NCBI RefSeq assembly: GCF_029309905.1
Contig: NZ_JARBJP010000007.1
Location: 1 to 64,000 of the forward strand
Length of the DNA stretch: 64,000 nt
Source of the DNA: Brytella acorum
Lineage (GTDB): Bacteria; Pseudomonadota; Alphaproteobacteria; Acetobacterales; Acetobacteraceae
Direction of reading: 5' to 3'
How positions within the stretch are numbered: position 1 is the first letter of the stretch; each line of letters starts with the position of its first letter. The translations under genes and the position numbers were made by a program. This document shows, in pieces, positions 27,594 through 36,306 of this stretch. Under the pieces are notes generated by a model. That model was not told the DNA's origin. It searched no databases and was given only the letters and a program-made list of their open reading frames with translations.

Positions 27594-27627
27594 CGCGACT
27601 CACGCAACCAAGAACGGAGAGGCAATC

Positions 27628-28236
27628 ATGGCCTTTACACTGCCCCCCCTTCCCTATGACACCAACGCTCTGGCCGCCGAAGGCATGTGCCAGGAGACGC
27701 TGGAACTGCATCACGGCAAGCATCACCAGGCTTACGTGACAGCGCTGAACGGCTTCGTTGAAACCAAGCCCGAGCTTCAGGGCAAGACGCTTGAAGAGAT
27801 CATTCTGCTGGTCAAGGGCAATCCGGCGCAGGCGCCCGTCTTCAACAATGCGGGCCAGCACTGGAATCATATCCTGTTCTGGAAGAATCTCTCGCCCAAA
27901 GGTGGCAAGATTCCCGGCAAGCTGGCCGCGAAGATTGATGAAGATCTCGGCGGGCTTGACGCGTTCAAGACGACCTTCAAGCAGGCCGCAACGACGCAGT
28001 TCGGCTCGGGCTGGGCATGGCTGGTCCTCGACCCGTCGGGCAAGCTGGCGGTGACGAAAACGCCGAACGGTTCCAATCCGCTGGCCGAAGGCCAGGGCAA
28101 AGCCCTGCTCGGCCTCGACGTGTGGGAACACGCCTATTACCTCGACTTCCGTAATCGCCGTCCGGATTACGTGACGAACTATCTCGACAAGCTTGCCAAT
28201 TACGAGTTCGCCGAAGCGGAACTCCTCAAAGCCTGA
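27628..28236 (+). CDS. sodB: Superoxide dismutase (Fe/Mn family)
   Basis: Dismutates superoxide in the cytoplasm. All four metal ligands are visible: His in LHHGKHHQAYV, His in AGQHWNHILFW, and Asp and His in DVWEHAYYLDFRNRRPDYV. The TTQFGSGWAWLVLD segment, with QFGSGW, is more like the iron type, but metal use cannot be settled by eye. The ATG at 27628 has GGAGAGG ahead and gives 202 residues. An intrinsic terminator follows. Confidence 0.97.
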   Translation: MAFTLPPLPYDTNALAAEGMCQETLELHHGKHHQAYVTALNGFVETKPELQGKTLEEIILLVKGNPAQAPVFNNAGQHWNHILFWKNLSPKGGKIPGKLAAKIDEDLGGLDAFKTTFKQAATTQFGSGWAWLVLDPSGKLAVTKTPNGSNPLAEGQGKALLGLDVWEHAYYLDFRNRRPDYVTNYLDKLANYEFAEAELLKA

Positions 28237-28284
28237 TCACACGACAAAGGAGCCGGACGCCACAATCCGGCTCCCCCGCCAAAG

Positions 28285-28312
28285 AGGCCACCCGTGAAGG
28301 GTGGCCTTTTTT
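28285..28312 (+). terminator. Intrinsic terminator of sodB
   Basis: A 9-bp perfect stem (AGGCCACCC at 28285-28293, GGGTGGCCT at 28299-28307) with loop GTGAA is followed by six T residues. It lies directly between the convergent sodB and yajC genes, and the T run overlaps the yajC stop codon. Confidence 0.93.
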
Positions 28313-28616
28313 ATTTGCCTTTCGGCAGGTCGTTGGCGGGCCTGGTCGTGGAAGACAGGATTGTCGCGATCGTCGAACGCACGACCTGCACCTTTACACC
28401 AGGCGCGATCTCGACATCGATTTCCGGGGTGCCTTCCTTGGCCAGTTGAACCGTTCCGATGATACCGCCGGCGGTCTGAATCCGATCGCCGCGGCGCAGG
28501 CTGTTGAGCTGGGCCTTCAGTTCCTTCTGCTTCGTCTGCTGAGGGCGGATGAGCATGAAGTAAAAGACGATGAACACAGCGATCATCGGCAGGAAGGAGA
28601 CAATCCCGCTATTCAT
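28311..28616 (-). CDS. yajC: Preprotein translocase subunit YajC
   Basis: Small inner-membrane partner of SecDF. The 101-residue protein has one N-terminal membrane helix (SFLPMIAVFIVFYFMLIRP) ending in the conserved IRPQQTKQKE, followed by the cytoplasmic LRRGDRIQTAGGIIGTV. The long frame upstream to 29612 is antisense to the ATPase gene and not real; the ATG at 28616 is chosen. secD/secF, its usual neighbours, are not next to it: the genes to either side face away or converge. Confidence 0.95.
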   Translation of the reverse strand: MNSGIVSFLPMIAVFIVFYFMLIRPQQTKQKELKAQLNSLRRGDRIQTAGGIIGTVQLAKEGTPEIDVEIAPGVKVQVVRSTIATILSSTTRPANDLPKGK

Positions 28617-28727
28617 GGTGACGGATTCCGTTTCATGGTAAGAATGCTGCCTCGGCATGAACTTGCCGGACACTGGTGCGGACCATAGTTTCTGCACCCG
28701 TCGCGTCAAGATTTCCGGAGATTTCAA

Positions 28728-29600
28728 TTGGAAGCGCCGCTGCTCGAACATCTCTCCCGCATCGCCTCGGCGCTTGAGCGCATTGCCCCGCCTCTTCCCG
28801 ACGCCCGGACACTCGAAAGCTGCGATGCCTTCGTCTGGCAGGGACAGACCGGCACCCTGAGTCCCGTGTCCCATGTCGCCGGAGTCGAACTCGCCCTGCT
28901 TCGCGGAGTCGAACGTCAGTCCCGCCTCGTGCTTGAAAACACGCGCCACTTCGCCAGGGGCCTGCCGGCCAACAACGTCATGCTGTGGGGCGCTCGCGGC
29001 ATGGGCAAGTCCTCCCTCGTCAAAGCCGCGCACGCGCATGTCAACGCTGAGAGCCCTGGAGCGCTGGTTCTGATCGAGATCCCGCGTGACGATCTTTCCA
29101 CCCTGCCGCGACTCCTGACGCTTCTGCGCAGCCAGAAACGTCGCTGCATCGTCTTCTGCGACGATCTGTCCTTCGAAAGTCAGGACGCGGACTACAAATC
29201 CCTGAAATCGGTCCTGGATGGCGGCATCATGGGTCGGCCGGAGAACGTCATTTTTTACGCCACATCCAACCGTCGGCACCTGATGCCCCGGGACGCCTCG
29301 GAAAACGAGACCGGAAACGCCATCAATCCTCATGAGGCGGTTGAGGAAAAAGTCTCCCTTTCCGACCGATTCGGCCTGTGGATCGGGATTCACGGCGCCA
29401 ATCAGGACATGTATCTGTCCATGGTCGAAGCCTATGCCAAGGCCCGCGATCTGCCGATCAGCGAGGAGACTCTGCGCCGTCGTGCCCTGCAATGGGCCAT
29501 GGAGCGCGGCAGCCGGTCCGGGCGCGTCGCCGCGCAATTCATCGACGGGCTTTCCGCCGAACTCGATCAGGCATCGTCCGGCGCGCACAAAACGCCCTGA
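28728..29600 (+). CDS. DUF815-family P-loop ATPase
   Basis: AAA-like ATP-binding protein of 290 residues. Walker A is GARGMGKSS (residues 88-96) in the family phrase NNVMLWGARGMGKSSLVKA, and Walker B-like residues are in CIVFCDDLSFE. The downstream YATSNRRHLMPRD and LSDRFGLWIGI match the DUF815 pattern. The start is a TTG at 28728 with GGAG seven bases ahead; it is divergent from yajC with 111 bases between. Its cellular role is not established. Confidence 0.9.
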   Translation: MEAPLLEHLSRIASALERIAPPLPDARTLESCDAFVWQGQTGTLSPVSHVAGVELALLRGVERQSRLVLENTRHFARGLPANNVMLWGARGMGKSSLVKAAHAHVNAESPGALVLIEIPRDDLSTLPRLLTLLRSQKRRCIVFCDDLSFESQDADYKSLKSVLDGGIMGRPENVIFYATSNRRHLMPRDASENETGNAINPHEAVEEKVSLSDRFGLWIGIHGANQDMYLSMVEAYAKARDLPISEETLRRRALQWAMERGSRSGRVAAQFIDGLSAELDQASSGAHKTP

Positions 29601-29719
29601 CGAAAACCTCACGAAACAACCGTACGGTCAAAGAAGCGGCGCTCGATTACTCCGCTTCAGACCGCGACCGGCCGCATTCCGGAATCGTTTCAATTTCCAT
29701 GGAAAACCGTTTCTTTTTA

Positions 29720-29742
29720 AGGGACTGAAACAGTCTCTTTTC
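29720..29742 (+). terminator. Probable intrinsic terminator after the DUF815 gene
   Basis: An 8-bp stem with one G-T pair (AGGGACTG at 29720-29727, CAGTCTCT at 29731-29738) and an AAA loop runs into TTT. It lies 120 bases after the DUF815 stop, within a 265-base gap that also holds the palindrome TTTCCATGGAAA (29694-29705). Confidence 0.6.
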
Positions 29743-29865
29743 ATGAAACATTCTTTTGGAGGGTTCCTGCCAGAACCATACTTTCCCATGCCGTCCTGTC
29801 GCTGCTAAAGGGGAAGCCAACACGTTTTCCACCTTTCCGCCAGGAACCTCCCAGCAAGGAACTCC
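29743..29865 (+). promoter_or_regulatory. Leader of the Rieske oxygenase gene with alternative pairings
   Basis: GGTTC at 29762-29766 can pair with GAACC at 29773-29777 (6-base loop). The longer GGTTCCTG at 29762-29769 can instead pair with CAGGAACC at 29841-29848, close to the AAGGA ribosome site. The two pairings exclude each other. No clear promoter is visible. Confidence 0.3.
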
Positions 29866-30978
29866 ATGTCGCAGAGTCTTGTCCCCGAGATCGCCTCAGC
29901 TCACAGCCCTGGCGACGTGGATGCCTCCACCGAGGCCCGGCCGCGTGACCTTCGCACGGTCAAGGCCGACCCGAACTACTGGTATCCCGTGGCATGGTCA
30001 CGCGAACTCAAACGCGGCAAAACGATTGGGACGCGCTATGCCGGCCATCCGATCGCGCTCGTCCGCCCCATGGACGGGACTGTTTTCGCGCTGGAAGACC
30101 GATGCGCGCACCGCCAGGTACCGCTCAGCAAGGGGCAGGTCGAAGGCGAGGCCGTCAAATGCTGCTATCACGGCTGGGCTTATGGCCGGTCGGGCCGCTG
30201 CATCGACGTGCCGTATCTCGGCAAAGGCAAGCTGCCGAACGGCGTGAAGACGTATCCCTGCCGTGAGGTCGAGGGACTGATTTTCATCTTTCCCGGCGAT
30301 CCTGATCTGGCCGAAAGTGTCCCTCTGCCGTCCCTGTCCCGTGCGGCGGATCCCGGCTACAAGACGCGCCGCTTCGGCGAGCGCGTGAAATGCCATTACA
30401 GCTTCATGCATGAGAACCTGATGGATATGAACCATCAGTTCATGCACTCGAAGCAGATGGGCAAGATGAAGCCGCGTTTTCTGGGCGGTCGGGACGAGCC
30501 CAGGCTCGTGGAAGCCCGCTACAGCTTCGCGCGCACCGGCGGCAAGCAGCCCTGGGGAGAAGCCCTCGTTTTCGGCGAGCGTCGGGGCACGAACGCGAAG
30601 GATCAGCATCGCGACGTGATGACCATTCGCACGACCTACCCCTACCAGACGCTCTCGATCGCAACGGGCGACGAGCCGCCGGTCATGGATCTCTTCATCG
30701 TCTATGTCCCGCAGGACGAGGAGCAACTGACCTGCCGCGTTTTCGGGATGCTCTCCATCAAACGTCCGAAGCTCAAGGGCGCGCTCGAACTGGCGTGGCC
30801 GCTCTTCGTGGGCTTCACCAACCGCATTTTCGCGGAAGACCGTGAAATCGTCGAACTCGAACAGCAGGCCTGGAATGCGCAGGGCGGAGACCGGAACCAG
30901 GAGGTTTTCCCCGTCATCAACACATTGCGCGATCTCCTGCGCCGGTGCGGCATCCAAGCGGACGCGTCCGACGCGTGA
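29866..30978 (+). CDS. Rieske non-heme iron oxygenase
   Basis: Oxygenase component with an N-terminal Rieske [2Fe-2S] domain: Cys80-x-His82 in DRCAHRQVPL and Cys99-x2-His102 in KCCYHGWAYG. The mononuclear iron site follows in HENLMDMNHQFMHSK (Asp187, His190, His194). Its 370 residues match the alpha-subunit-only phenylpropionate dioxygenase / VanA-like group that oxidises or demethylates aromatic or other organic substrates. No reductase or ferredoxin gene is adjacent. The substrate is unknown. Its stop overlaps the GTG start of the next gene (GTGA). Confidence 0.9.
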   Translation: MSQSLVPEIASAHSPGDVDASTEARPRDLRTVKADPNYWYPVAWSRELKRGKTIGTRYAGHPIALVRPMDGTVFALEDRCAHRQVPLSKGQVEGEAVKCCYHGWAYGRSGRCIDVPYLGKGKLPNGVKTYPCREVEGLIFIFPGDPDLAESVPLPSLSRAADPGYKTRRFGERVKCHYSFMHENLMDMNHQFMHSKQMGKMKPRFLGGRDEPRLVEARYSFARTGGKQPWGEALVFGERRGTNAKDQHRDVMTIRTTYPYQTLSIATGDEPPVMDLFIVYVPQDEEQLTCRVFGMLSIKRPKLKGALELAWPLFVGFTNRIFAEDREIVELEQQAWNAQGGDRNQEVFPVINTLRDLLRRCGIQADASDA

Positions 30979-31967
30979 ATCCGACCCTGCGAACAGGATC
31001 ACTGACGCTTCGCCTTCTTGAAACGGGAGATGCCTCCGCGCTGCATCGCCAGGTCAATGACTGGAGCGTGGTGCGGATGCTGAGTCAGCTTCCGTTCCCC
31101 TACCCGCGCGAACTGGCGGATGCGTGGATCGCCGATACCCGCAAACGCAGCCAGCAGGGCGACGCCTATCACTTCGCGATCATGCGTGACGACATCCTGC
31201 TCGGCTGCGTGGGACTGGTTACGGATCACCGCAGTCGTAGCGCGAGTCTCGGTTATTGGCTGGGCCGCGATCACTGGGGGCAGGGAATCGCGACACAGGC
31301 CGCGGGACGCGCCGCGCGCTGGGCCCTGACGACCCTTCCCATCGACAGGGTCATCGCCGACGTAGCGCTCGACAATCCCGCCTCGGCGGCGGTGCTGCGG
31401 CGTCTCGGCTTCTCGGAAACGGGCGTGGCCAGCAAGTCCTTTCTGTCGCGTGGCGGAGAACATCCCGTCACGCAATATGTCGGCACGCGCGACACCCTCA
31501 CCACCTCCGATGCTGAGGCCGATACCCACGACGTTGCGCACGACGAAGCGCCCGCCAGCGCACCACCGCGACGCACCCTTCTCGTCGTGGCCGCCGCTCT
31601 CATCGACGAGAAGCAGCGCGTCCTGCTGGCCAAGCGCCCCGAAGGCAAACCACTGGCAGGGTTGTGGGAATTTCCGGGAGGAAAGGTCGAACCCGAGGAG
31701 AGCCCGGAGCAGGCGCTCGTCCGCGAGTTCCGCGAGGAGCTGGGCGTCGAACTGTCGACGGCCTGCACGGCCCCGTTTACCTTTGTCTCGCAGGATTGCG
31801 GCCGGTTTCATCTGTTGATGCCGCTCTACCTCTGCCGCCGCTGGCGTGGCACGCCCATGCCTCGGGAAGGTCAGGAACTGGCCTGGGTCGAGGCCGGACG
31901 TCTGGACGCTTATCCGATGCCCGCTCCCGACAAGCCGATCATTCCGCTCCTGCGCGAACTTCTGTAA
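30975..31967 (+). CDS. GNAT acetyltransferase - Nudix (MutT) fusion
   Basis: Two-domain protein of 330 residues. Residues ~5-170 are a RimJ/RimL-like N-acetyltransferase; the acetyl-CoA loop is RDHWGQGIATQA (99-110). After a ~25-residue acidic linker, residues ~198-330 form a Nudix hydrolase with a perfect box beginning at Gly236 (GKVEPEESPEQALVREF, then REELGV; Glu254/Glu255). The Nudix half resembles MutT-type 8-oxo-dGTP pyrophosphohydrolases. The GTG start at 30975 overlaps the stop of the Rieske gene. Fusions of this kind are known in alphaproteobacteria; how the two activities relate is unclear. Confidence 0.92.
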   Translation: MNPTLRTGSLTLRLLETGDASALHRQVNDWSVVRMLSQLPFPYPRELADAWIADTRKRSQQGDAYHFAIMRDDILLGCVGLVTDHRSRSASLGYWLGRDHWGQGIATQAAGRAARWALTTLPIDRVIADVALDNPASAAVLRRLGFSETGVASKSFLSRGGEHPVTQYVGTRDTLTTSDAEADTHDVAHDEAPASAPPRRTLLVVAAALIDEKQRVLLAKRPEGKPLAGLWEFPGGKVEPEESPEQALVREFREELGVELSTACTAPFTFVSQDCGRFHLLMPLYLCRRWRGTPMPREGQELAWVEAGRLDAYPMPAPDKPIIPLLRELL

Positions 31968-32250
31968 AACGCGCGCACGGACGAATTTTTGCGTCCGCCC
32001 CAGCGCCGCCCTCAGCGGAACGTTTCGAATCAGGTCGGATAATCTTTCCGGAATCGATAAAAAACCTCATAGCTCAGCGAGCTGGAGGCTTATACTATTA
32101 CCATCATAAACGTTTTTGTATCGTATTGTTTCCTGAGCTTTTAAGATACTACTTCGCAACGTTTTTACGTTGAATTTTTCCGTCGGCGATTATATTTCGT
32201 ATTCGTTACGTTTTCCGCTTGCCCGCCTTGAACGAAACGGACAGAAACTG
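31968..32250 (+). promoter_or_regulatory. AT-rich leader upstream of the TonB-dependent receptor
   Basis: The 283 bases hold no credible gene. They are visibly richer in A/T than their surroundings. A TATACT at 32091-32096 could be a -10 element, without a convincing -35. The 9-mer AACGTTTTT occurs twice (32109-32117, 32158-32166), and AGCTC-AGC-GAGCT (32071-32083) can form a small hairpin. No clear Fur-type box was recognised. Confidence 0.4.
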
Positions 32251-35172
32251 ATGAATAAAAAAACAAGCCGTCCCGGCGCCAATATACACGTCTTCCGCCG
32301 TTCACTTCTTTTGAGCGCCGTAGTCATTTTTCCGAGCTTCGCATCCGCCGAGACGACCTCATCCGGCAGTATCGACAAAAACAAAGTTCAGTCGCCATCT
32401 TCGGCTAAAAGTACGTCCGCAAAAACGACGACCCGCACGGCCGTCAACCGGTCGGCCCTTCGCTCGGCGTCTTCGGAAACCATTATTGTCACGGGATCAG
32501 CCGTCAGCACGGCAAACAACCAGAACGCCAATCCGGTTCAGGTCATCACATCGGCGGAAATCGCGAAAACCTCGGCATCGACACTTGGCGACTACTTCGC
32601 GCGACTGCCTTCCATGGGATCTTCGGGGTCGACGAACTATTCGCCCAATGGCGGTGGCGGAGCATCCTGCCCCGATATCCGAAATCTCGGTTCCAATCGA
32701 GCACTCGTCCTGATCGACGGCAAGCGCCAGACACCCACGACCACGGGCTGCGTCGACATGAACACCATCCCGATGGACCAGATCGCATCGGTGGAAATCC
32801 TTAAAGATGGCGGCTCCGAACTTTACGGCGCCGATGCGGTTTCCGGCGTCATCAACATCAAACTGCGTCATAACCTCGATGATGCCGGTATCCGGGTCCG
32901 TGGCGGCATTTCAGATGTCGGAGACGCCATGCAGGGCCGCATATCCGGATATAAAGGGTTCAATTTCGACCATGACCGCGGCAACATTACTGTCTTTGGT
33001 CAATACATGACACAAAGCGGCATCCTGGAAAAAAACCGTCCATGGGCCGTCAACAATCCCTGGACCAACAATCCAGCGCCCGGCCACGCCTTCACATGCT
33101 GCAGTTCCGTCACGGTGCAACCACATATTTTCCCGCAGACCTCGGGCGGCTCTTACATCACGACGACGGATGGCACTATCAGGCCTTACACGACCGCTGA
33201 TCATTACAGCTATGCCCAGGATCAGTCACTGAGCAACAACCTTCAGGAGGCGAACCTGTCGGGTGAGATGCACTACGACTTCGACAAGCACTTCCAGGTT
33301 TACGCCAATGTGCGCTACGCCCATCGCCAGTCGGACGAGCAGATGGCGGGCAATCCGGTGAGCGGCTCCATCTACCCCTCCACCCTGCCTTCTCCTTTCA
33401 TGATTCCGGAAGGCAATCCCTATCTTCAGGCGGTTCTGGCGCAGGCGGGCCTCCCGGCTCAGGATGCCGTCATCTACAAGCGCACGAACGACATGGGTCT
33501 GCGCGAATTTTCGAACGGGGTCGATACGTGGCAGGTATCCGGCGGCGCACAGGGTCAAATCGTCGATGACTGGAACTACGATCTTTCCATGACCTATGGA
33601 TCGTCGATCCAGACGGACACGACCGAAAACATGGGCAATTATCGTCACATGAATGAGGAGCTGGGCGCAGTACAGTCAGACCCAAGCGACCCTTACAGCT
33701 CGGTTTATTACGATCCGTCAGCCTGCACCAGCAAACCGGGCTGCGTGCTGGTCAATCCGTTTCAGCCATGGACGGGTGCCGCGGCAAAATATGCGACCTT
33801 CACCGAACATGATCATGATTATTACCAGATGCGCGATTTCAATTTTCGCGTGAACAACAACCACCTCGTCTCCCTGCCCTACCGTCATGCGGGCGAGGTC
33901 AAGTTTGCCGGCGGCATCGAACACCGCAGCGAGCAGGGCGCCTTCGTTCCCGATCCAATCGTTTCGACAGGCGATACGACCGGCAACGTTTCCCAATATA
34001 CCGGCGGCGGCTACAACGTCACTGAAGTGTATATGGAGGCGCAGCTCCAGTTGCTGAAGGATACGCTCCTCGCGAAAGACCTGACGATCGACGGACAGGG
34101 CCGTTATTCCAACTACAATACGTTCGGCGACGCGGAGAACTGGAAGCTGGGCATCAACTGGGCGCCGATCCGCGACATACGCTTCCGCGCCACGCTCGGC
34201 ACGTCTTTCCGTGCACCGAATATCAGCGAGATGTATGGCGGTCAGGCGCTCGGATATCCGGGTGGCAACGACCCCTGCGCGCAGGTCGCAAGCTACGGCT
34301 CCCTCGCACCGATCGTTGAGGCGAACTGCCATAAATACGGCAACAACCCCGCCACTTTCGTCAATCCCAATTCAGGCCAGATCCCGACGGTCACCGGCGG
34401 AAACCCCAAACTCCAGCCCGAAACGGGAAGGACGTACACCATCGGCACGGTCATCACCCCGCGATGGATACGCGGCCTCTCGGCGTCGGTCGAATACTGG
34501 CATTACACGCTTAAAAACATGATCCAGACCTATCCTGTCCAATACATCGTGGATCAGTGCTACACCGGAATGGCTCCGTCATACTGCTCTTTCGTCGCGC
34601 CGCGAACGGGTCAGGGTGCGATTTCCCAGGTGTTCAATCTGGACAACAATATGGGAAGCCTGATCACCAGCGGCATCGATTTCGATCTGAATTACCGACT
34701 GCGGGTCACACCGTTCGATACGTTCTCGCTGTCGAACAATTTTCAGTACCTCACGAGCTATCTCCAGAATTATCTCGATGGTGGCGCTTATTATAATTAT
34801 GCCGGTCGCCTTTTCGAAAACGGCGGCAGCGGCCAGCCCCGCGTGCGGGATTACGCGCAGGCGACCTGGACGCATGGCGAGTTTTCGTTCACCTACATGA
34901 TGACCTATACGGGCGGCATGCTGAACAACAACGGCTCCAATGACGAGATCTGCGGTCAGGTCGTTTACTGCAAGGTGCCCGGAATTTTCACGCATGATAT
35001 CACGATCGGCTATCATCCCGGACGGTGGGACCTCCAGGCGGGCGTGTCCAACCTGCTCGACAAGAAGCCGCCCTTCGTTCCGCTTTCCGGTTACGGCACC
35101 AACATCAACCAGTATGGCGGTCTGCTTTCGACCGGGCGATATGTCTTCCTGAGCGCGGGCGTCAATTTCTGA
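32251..35172 (+). CDS. TonB-dependent outer membrane receptor
   Basis: Energy-coupled outer-membrane importer of 973 residues. After an n-region and signal peptide (RRSLLLSAVVIFPSFASAET) come a Ser/Thr/Lys-rich spacer, a TonB box-like ETIIVTG, and a plug domain with ALVLIDGKRQTP, IASVEILKDGGSELYGADAV and SGVINIKL. A 22-strand barrel follows, ending in a terminal Phe (YVFLSAGVNF). There is no STN signalling domain. Cysteine pairs in the plug (GASCPDIR; TTGCVDMN) and loops suggest disulfides. The ATG at 32251 is chosen over a TTG at 32170. The substrate is unknown; the convergent SMP-30-like neighbour hints at sugars, but only weakly. Confidence 0.93.
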   Translation: MNKKTSRPGANIHVFRRSLLLSAVVIFPSFASAETTSSGSIDKNKVQSPSSAKSTSAKTTTRTAVNRSALRSASSETIIVTGSAVSTANNQNANPVQVITSAEIAKTSASTLGDYFARLPSMGSSGSTNYSPNGGGGASCPDIRNLGSNRALVLIDGKRQTPTTTGCVDMNTIPMDQIASVEILKDGGSELYGADAVSGVINIKLRHNLDDAGIRVRGGISDVGDAMQGRISGYKGFNFDHDRGNITVFGQYMTQSGILEKNRPWAVNNPWTNNPAPGHAFTCCSSVTVQPHIFPQTSGGSYITTTDGTIRPYTTADHYSYAQDQSLSNNLQEANLSGEMHYDFDKHFQVYANVRYAHRQSDEQMAGNPVSGSIYPSTLPSPFMIPEGNPYLQAVLAQAGLPAQDAVIYKRTNDMGLREFSNGVDTWQVSGGAQGQIVDDWNYDLSMTYGSSIQTDTTENMGNYRHMNEELGAVQSDPSDPYSSVYYDPSACTSKPGCVLVNPFQPWTGAAAKYATFTEHDHDYYQMRDFNFRVNNNHLVSLPYRHAGEVKFAGGIEHRSEQGAFVPDPIVSTGDTTGNVSQYTGGGYNVTEVYMEAQLQLLKDTLLAKDLTIDGQGRYSNYNTFGDAENWKLGINWAPIRDIRFRATLGTSFRAPNISEMYGGQALGYPGGNDPCAQVASYGSLAPIVEANCHKYGNNPATFVNPNSGQIPTVTGGNPKLQPETGRTYTIGTVITPRWIRGLSASVEYWHYTLKNMIQTYPVQYIVDQCYTGMAPSYCSFVAPRTGQGAISQVFNLDNNMGSLITSGIDFDLNYRLRVTPFDTFSLSNNFQYLTSYLQNYLDGGAYYNYAGRLFENGGSGQPRVRDYAQATWTHGEFSFTYMMTYTGGMLNNNGSNDEICGQVVYCKVPGIFTHDITIGYHPGRWDLQAGVSNLLDKKPPFVPLSGYGTNINQYGGLLSTGRYVFLSAGVNF

Positions 35173-35181
35173 CGCACGATC

Positions 35182-35204
35182 TCCCGCGCCCTTCCGGCGC
35201 GGGA
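35182..35204. terminator. Strong hairpin between convergent genes
   Basis: A 9-bp perfect GC-rich stem (TCCCGCGCC at 35182-35190, GGCGCGGGA at 35196-35204) with loop CTTCC starts 10 bases after the receptor stop, and the convergent SMP-30-like gene ends 36 bases beyond. No T run follows on either strand, so termination is plausible but not certain. Confidence 0.5.
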
Positions 35205-35239
35205 TTGGCCGTCCCCGAACGGCGACAGGTCGTAGAGCC

Positions 35240-36169
35240 TCAGGCTTCCAGCCTCGACATGTCGCCAAGCTGAAAAACGTGCTGCGCCAGCCCGGGGGTT
35301 TCCACGCGAAAGGCGAAAAGACTGCCCGCCTGCGGCTCGCGTGCTCGCTCCGCCTCACTCAGATCGCGCCACGCGGTGGTCACGTAAGCCGTGCGAAGGT
35401 CGTCTCCGCCGAAAGCGAGCTTGGTCGGGAATGTGCAGGGCATGGGGATTTCCTCAAGCTTCGTGCCATCCGGCCCGAAACGGATGATCCGCCCGCCCGC
35501 GAACATGCAGCACCAGAGCGTATTGGCGCTGTCGCAGACGATGCCGTCGGGATAGCCGTTTTCCACGCGTGCAAAGACGCGACGCGTTCCCGGCGTTCCG
35601 TTCTCGTCGAGGTCGAAGGCGTAAATCGTCTGGCCGGGTGAGTCGCAGGCATACAGCGTAAGGCCGTCCGGTGAAACGGCCGGACCGTTTGAAACCACAT
35701 AGCCTTCGTCATGACGCGTCACCTCCAGACCGGCCGGAGTTCCGCGCACGCGGTAGATCGAACCCCGAGGGTGGGATTCTCCGTCATCCATGGTTCCGAA
35801 CCAGAGCATTCCGCGCGGATCGATACAGCCGTCATTGAGACGATTACCTGGATGTTCGGGTTCGATGGAGACCAGTCGAGCGAACTGACCCGTACGCGGA
35901 TCGAAGCGATACAACCCATCGACGCCGCCGCACAGGAACACGCCGTCCGAGGTCGGGAACAGGAATGCGATGCGCGTGGGCGCTTCCCATGACTGGTGCT
36001 GGTGCTCGGCGTCGCGATCTCTCGCGGGCATGTAGCGATGGACGCGCGCGCCGGGAATATCGACGAAATAAAGGGCGTGCTCCTCGGCGATCCACACGGG
36101 GCCTTCGCCGAGATTGGCCCGGAGATCCAGAATGCAGGTCGGGCTCGGGGACAGCTGTGTCAGGGACAT
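35240..36169 (-). CDS. SMP-30/gluconolactonase/LRE-family protein
   Basis: Six-bladed beta-propeller lactonase-like protein of 309 residues. Metal-binding motifs of the family are present: LGEGPVWIAEEHALYFVDI with the first Glu, NRLNDGCIDPRGMLWFGTMD with Asn/Asp, and VSNGPAVSPDGLTLYACDSP and NGYPDGIVCDSANTLWCCM. No signal peptide is visible, so it is probably cytoplasmic. Sugar-lactone hydrolysis is the likely reaction, in keeping with the oxidative sugar metabolism of acetic acid bacteria, but substrate assignment is inference. A small hairpin (CGGCC-CTCA-GGCCG, 36189-36202) precedes the start. Confidence 0.88.
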   Translation of the reverse strand: MSLTQLSPSPTCILDLRANLGEGPVWIAEEHALYFVDIPGARVHRYMPARDRDAEHQHQSWEAPTRIAFLFPTSDGVFLCGGVDGLYRFDPRTGQFARLVSIEPEHPGNRLNDGCIDPRGMLWFGTMDDGESHPRGSIYRVRGTPAGLEVTRHDEGYVVSNGPAVSPDGLTLYACDSPGQTIYAFDLDENGTPGTRRVFARVENGYPDGIVCDSANTLWCCMFAGGRIIRFGPDGTKLEEIPMPCTFPTKLAFGGDDLRTAYVTTAWRDLSEAERAREPQAGSLFAFRVETPGLAQHVFQLGDMSRLEA

Positions 36170-36306
36170 GATGACTCCTTCAAAATCGCGGCCCTCAGGC
36201 CGTGGCGGACATAGGACGCGCCTGAACCGTCAGCGTTCCGGGGCGGAGGGATTGTTGATATGCGCCGCCGTCCTCCTTATCCTCAACGCCGAAACGGAGA
36301 CTTCCC

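Noticed and set aside
28617-29612. N-terminal extension of yajC
   Set aside because: Antisense to the DUF815 ATPase gene; YajC is normally about 100 residues and starts MNSGIV here.
29676-29705. Palindromes ATTCCGGAAT and TTTCCATGGAAA as possible mobile-element ends
   Set aside because: No target duplication, transposase or paired terminal repeat is nearby; probably parts of the intergenic structure.
32170-32250. TTG start 27 codons upstream of the TonB receptor ATG
   Set aside because: It would bury the signal peptide behind a sequence rich in aromatic residues and has no ribosome site.
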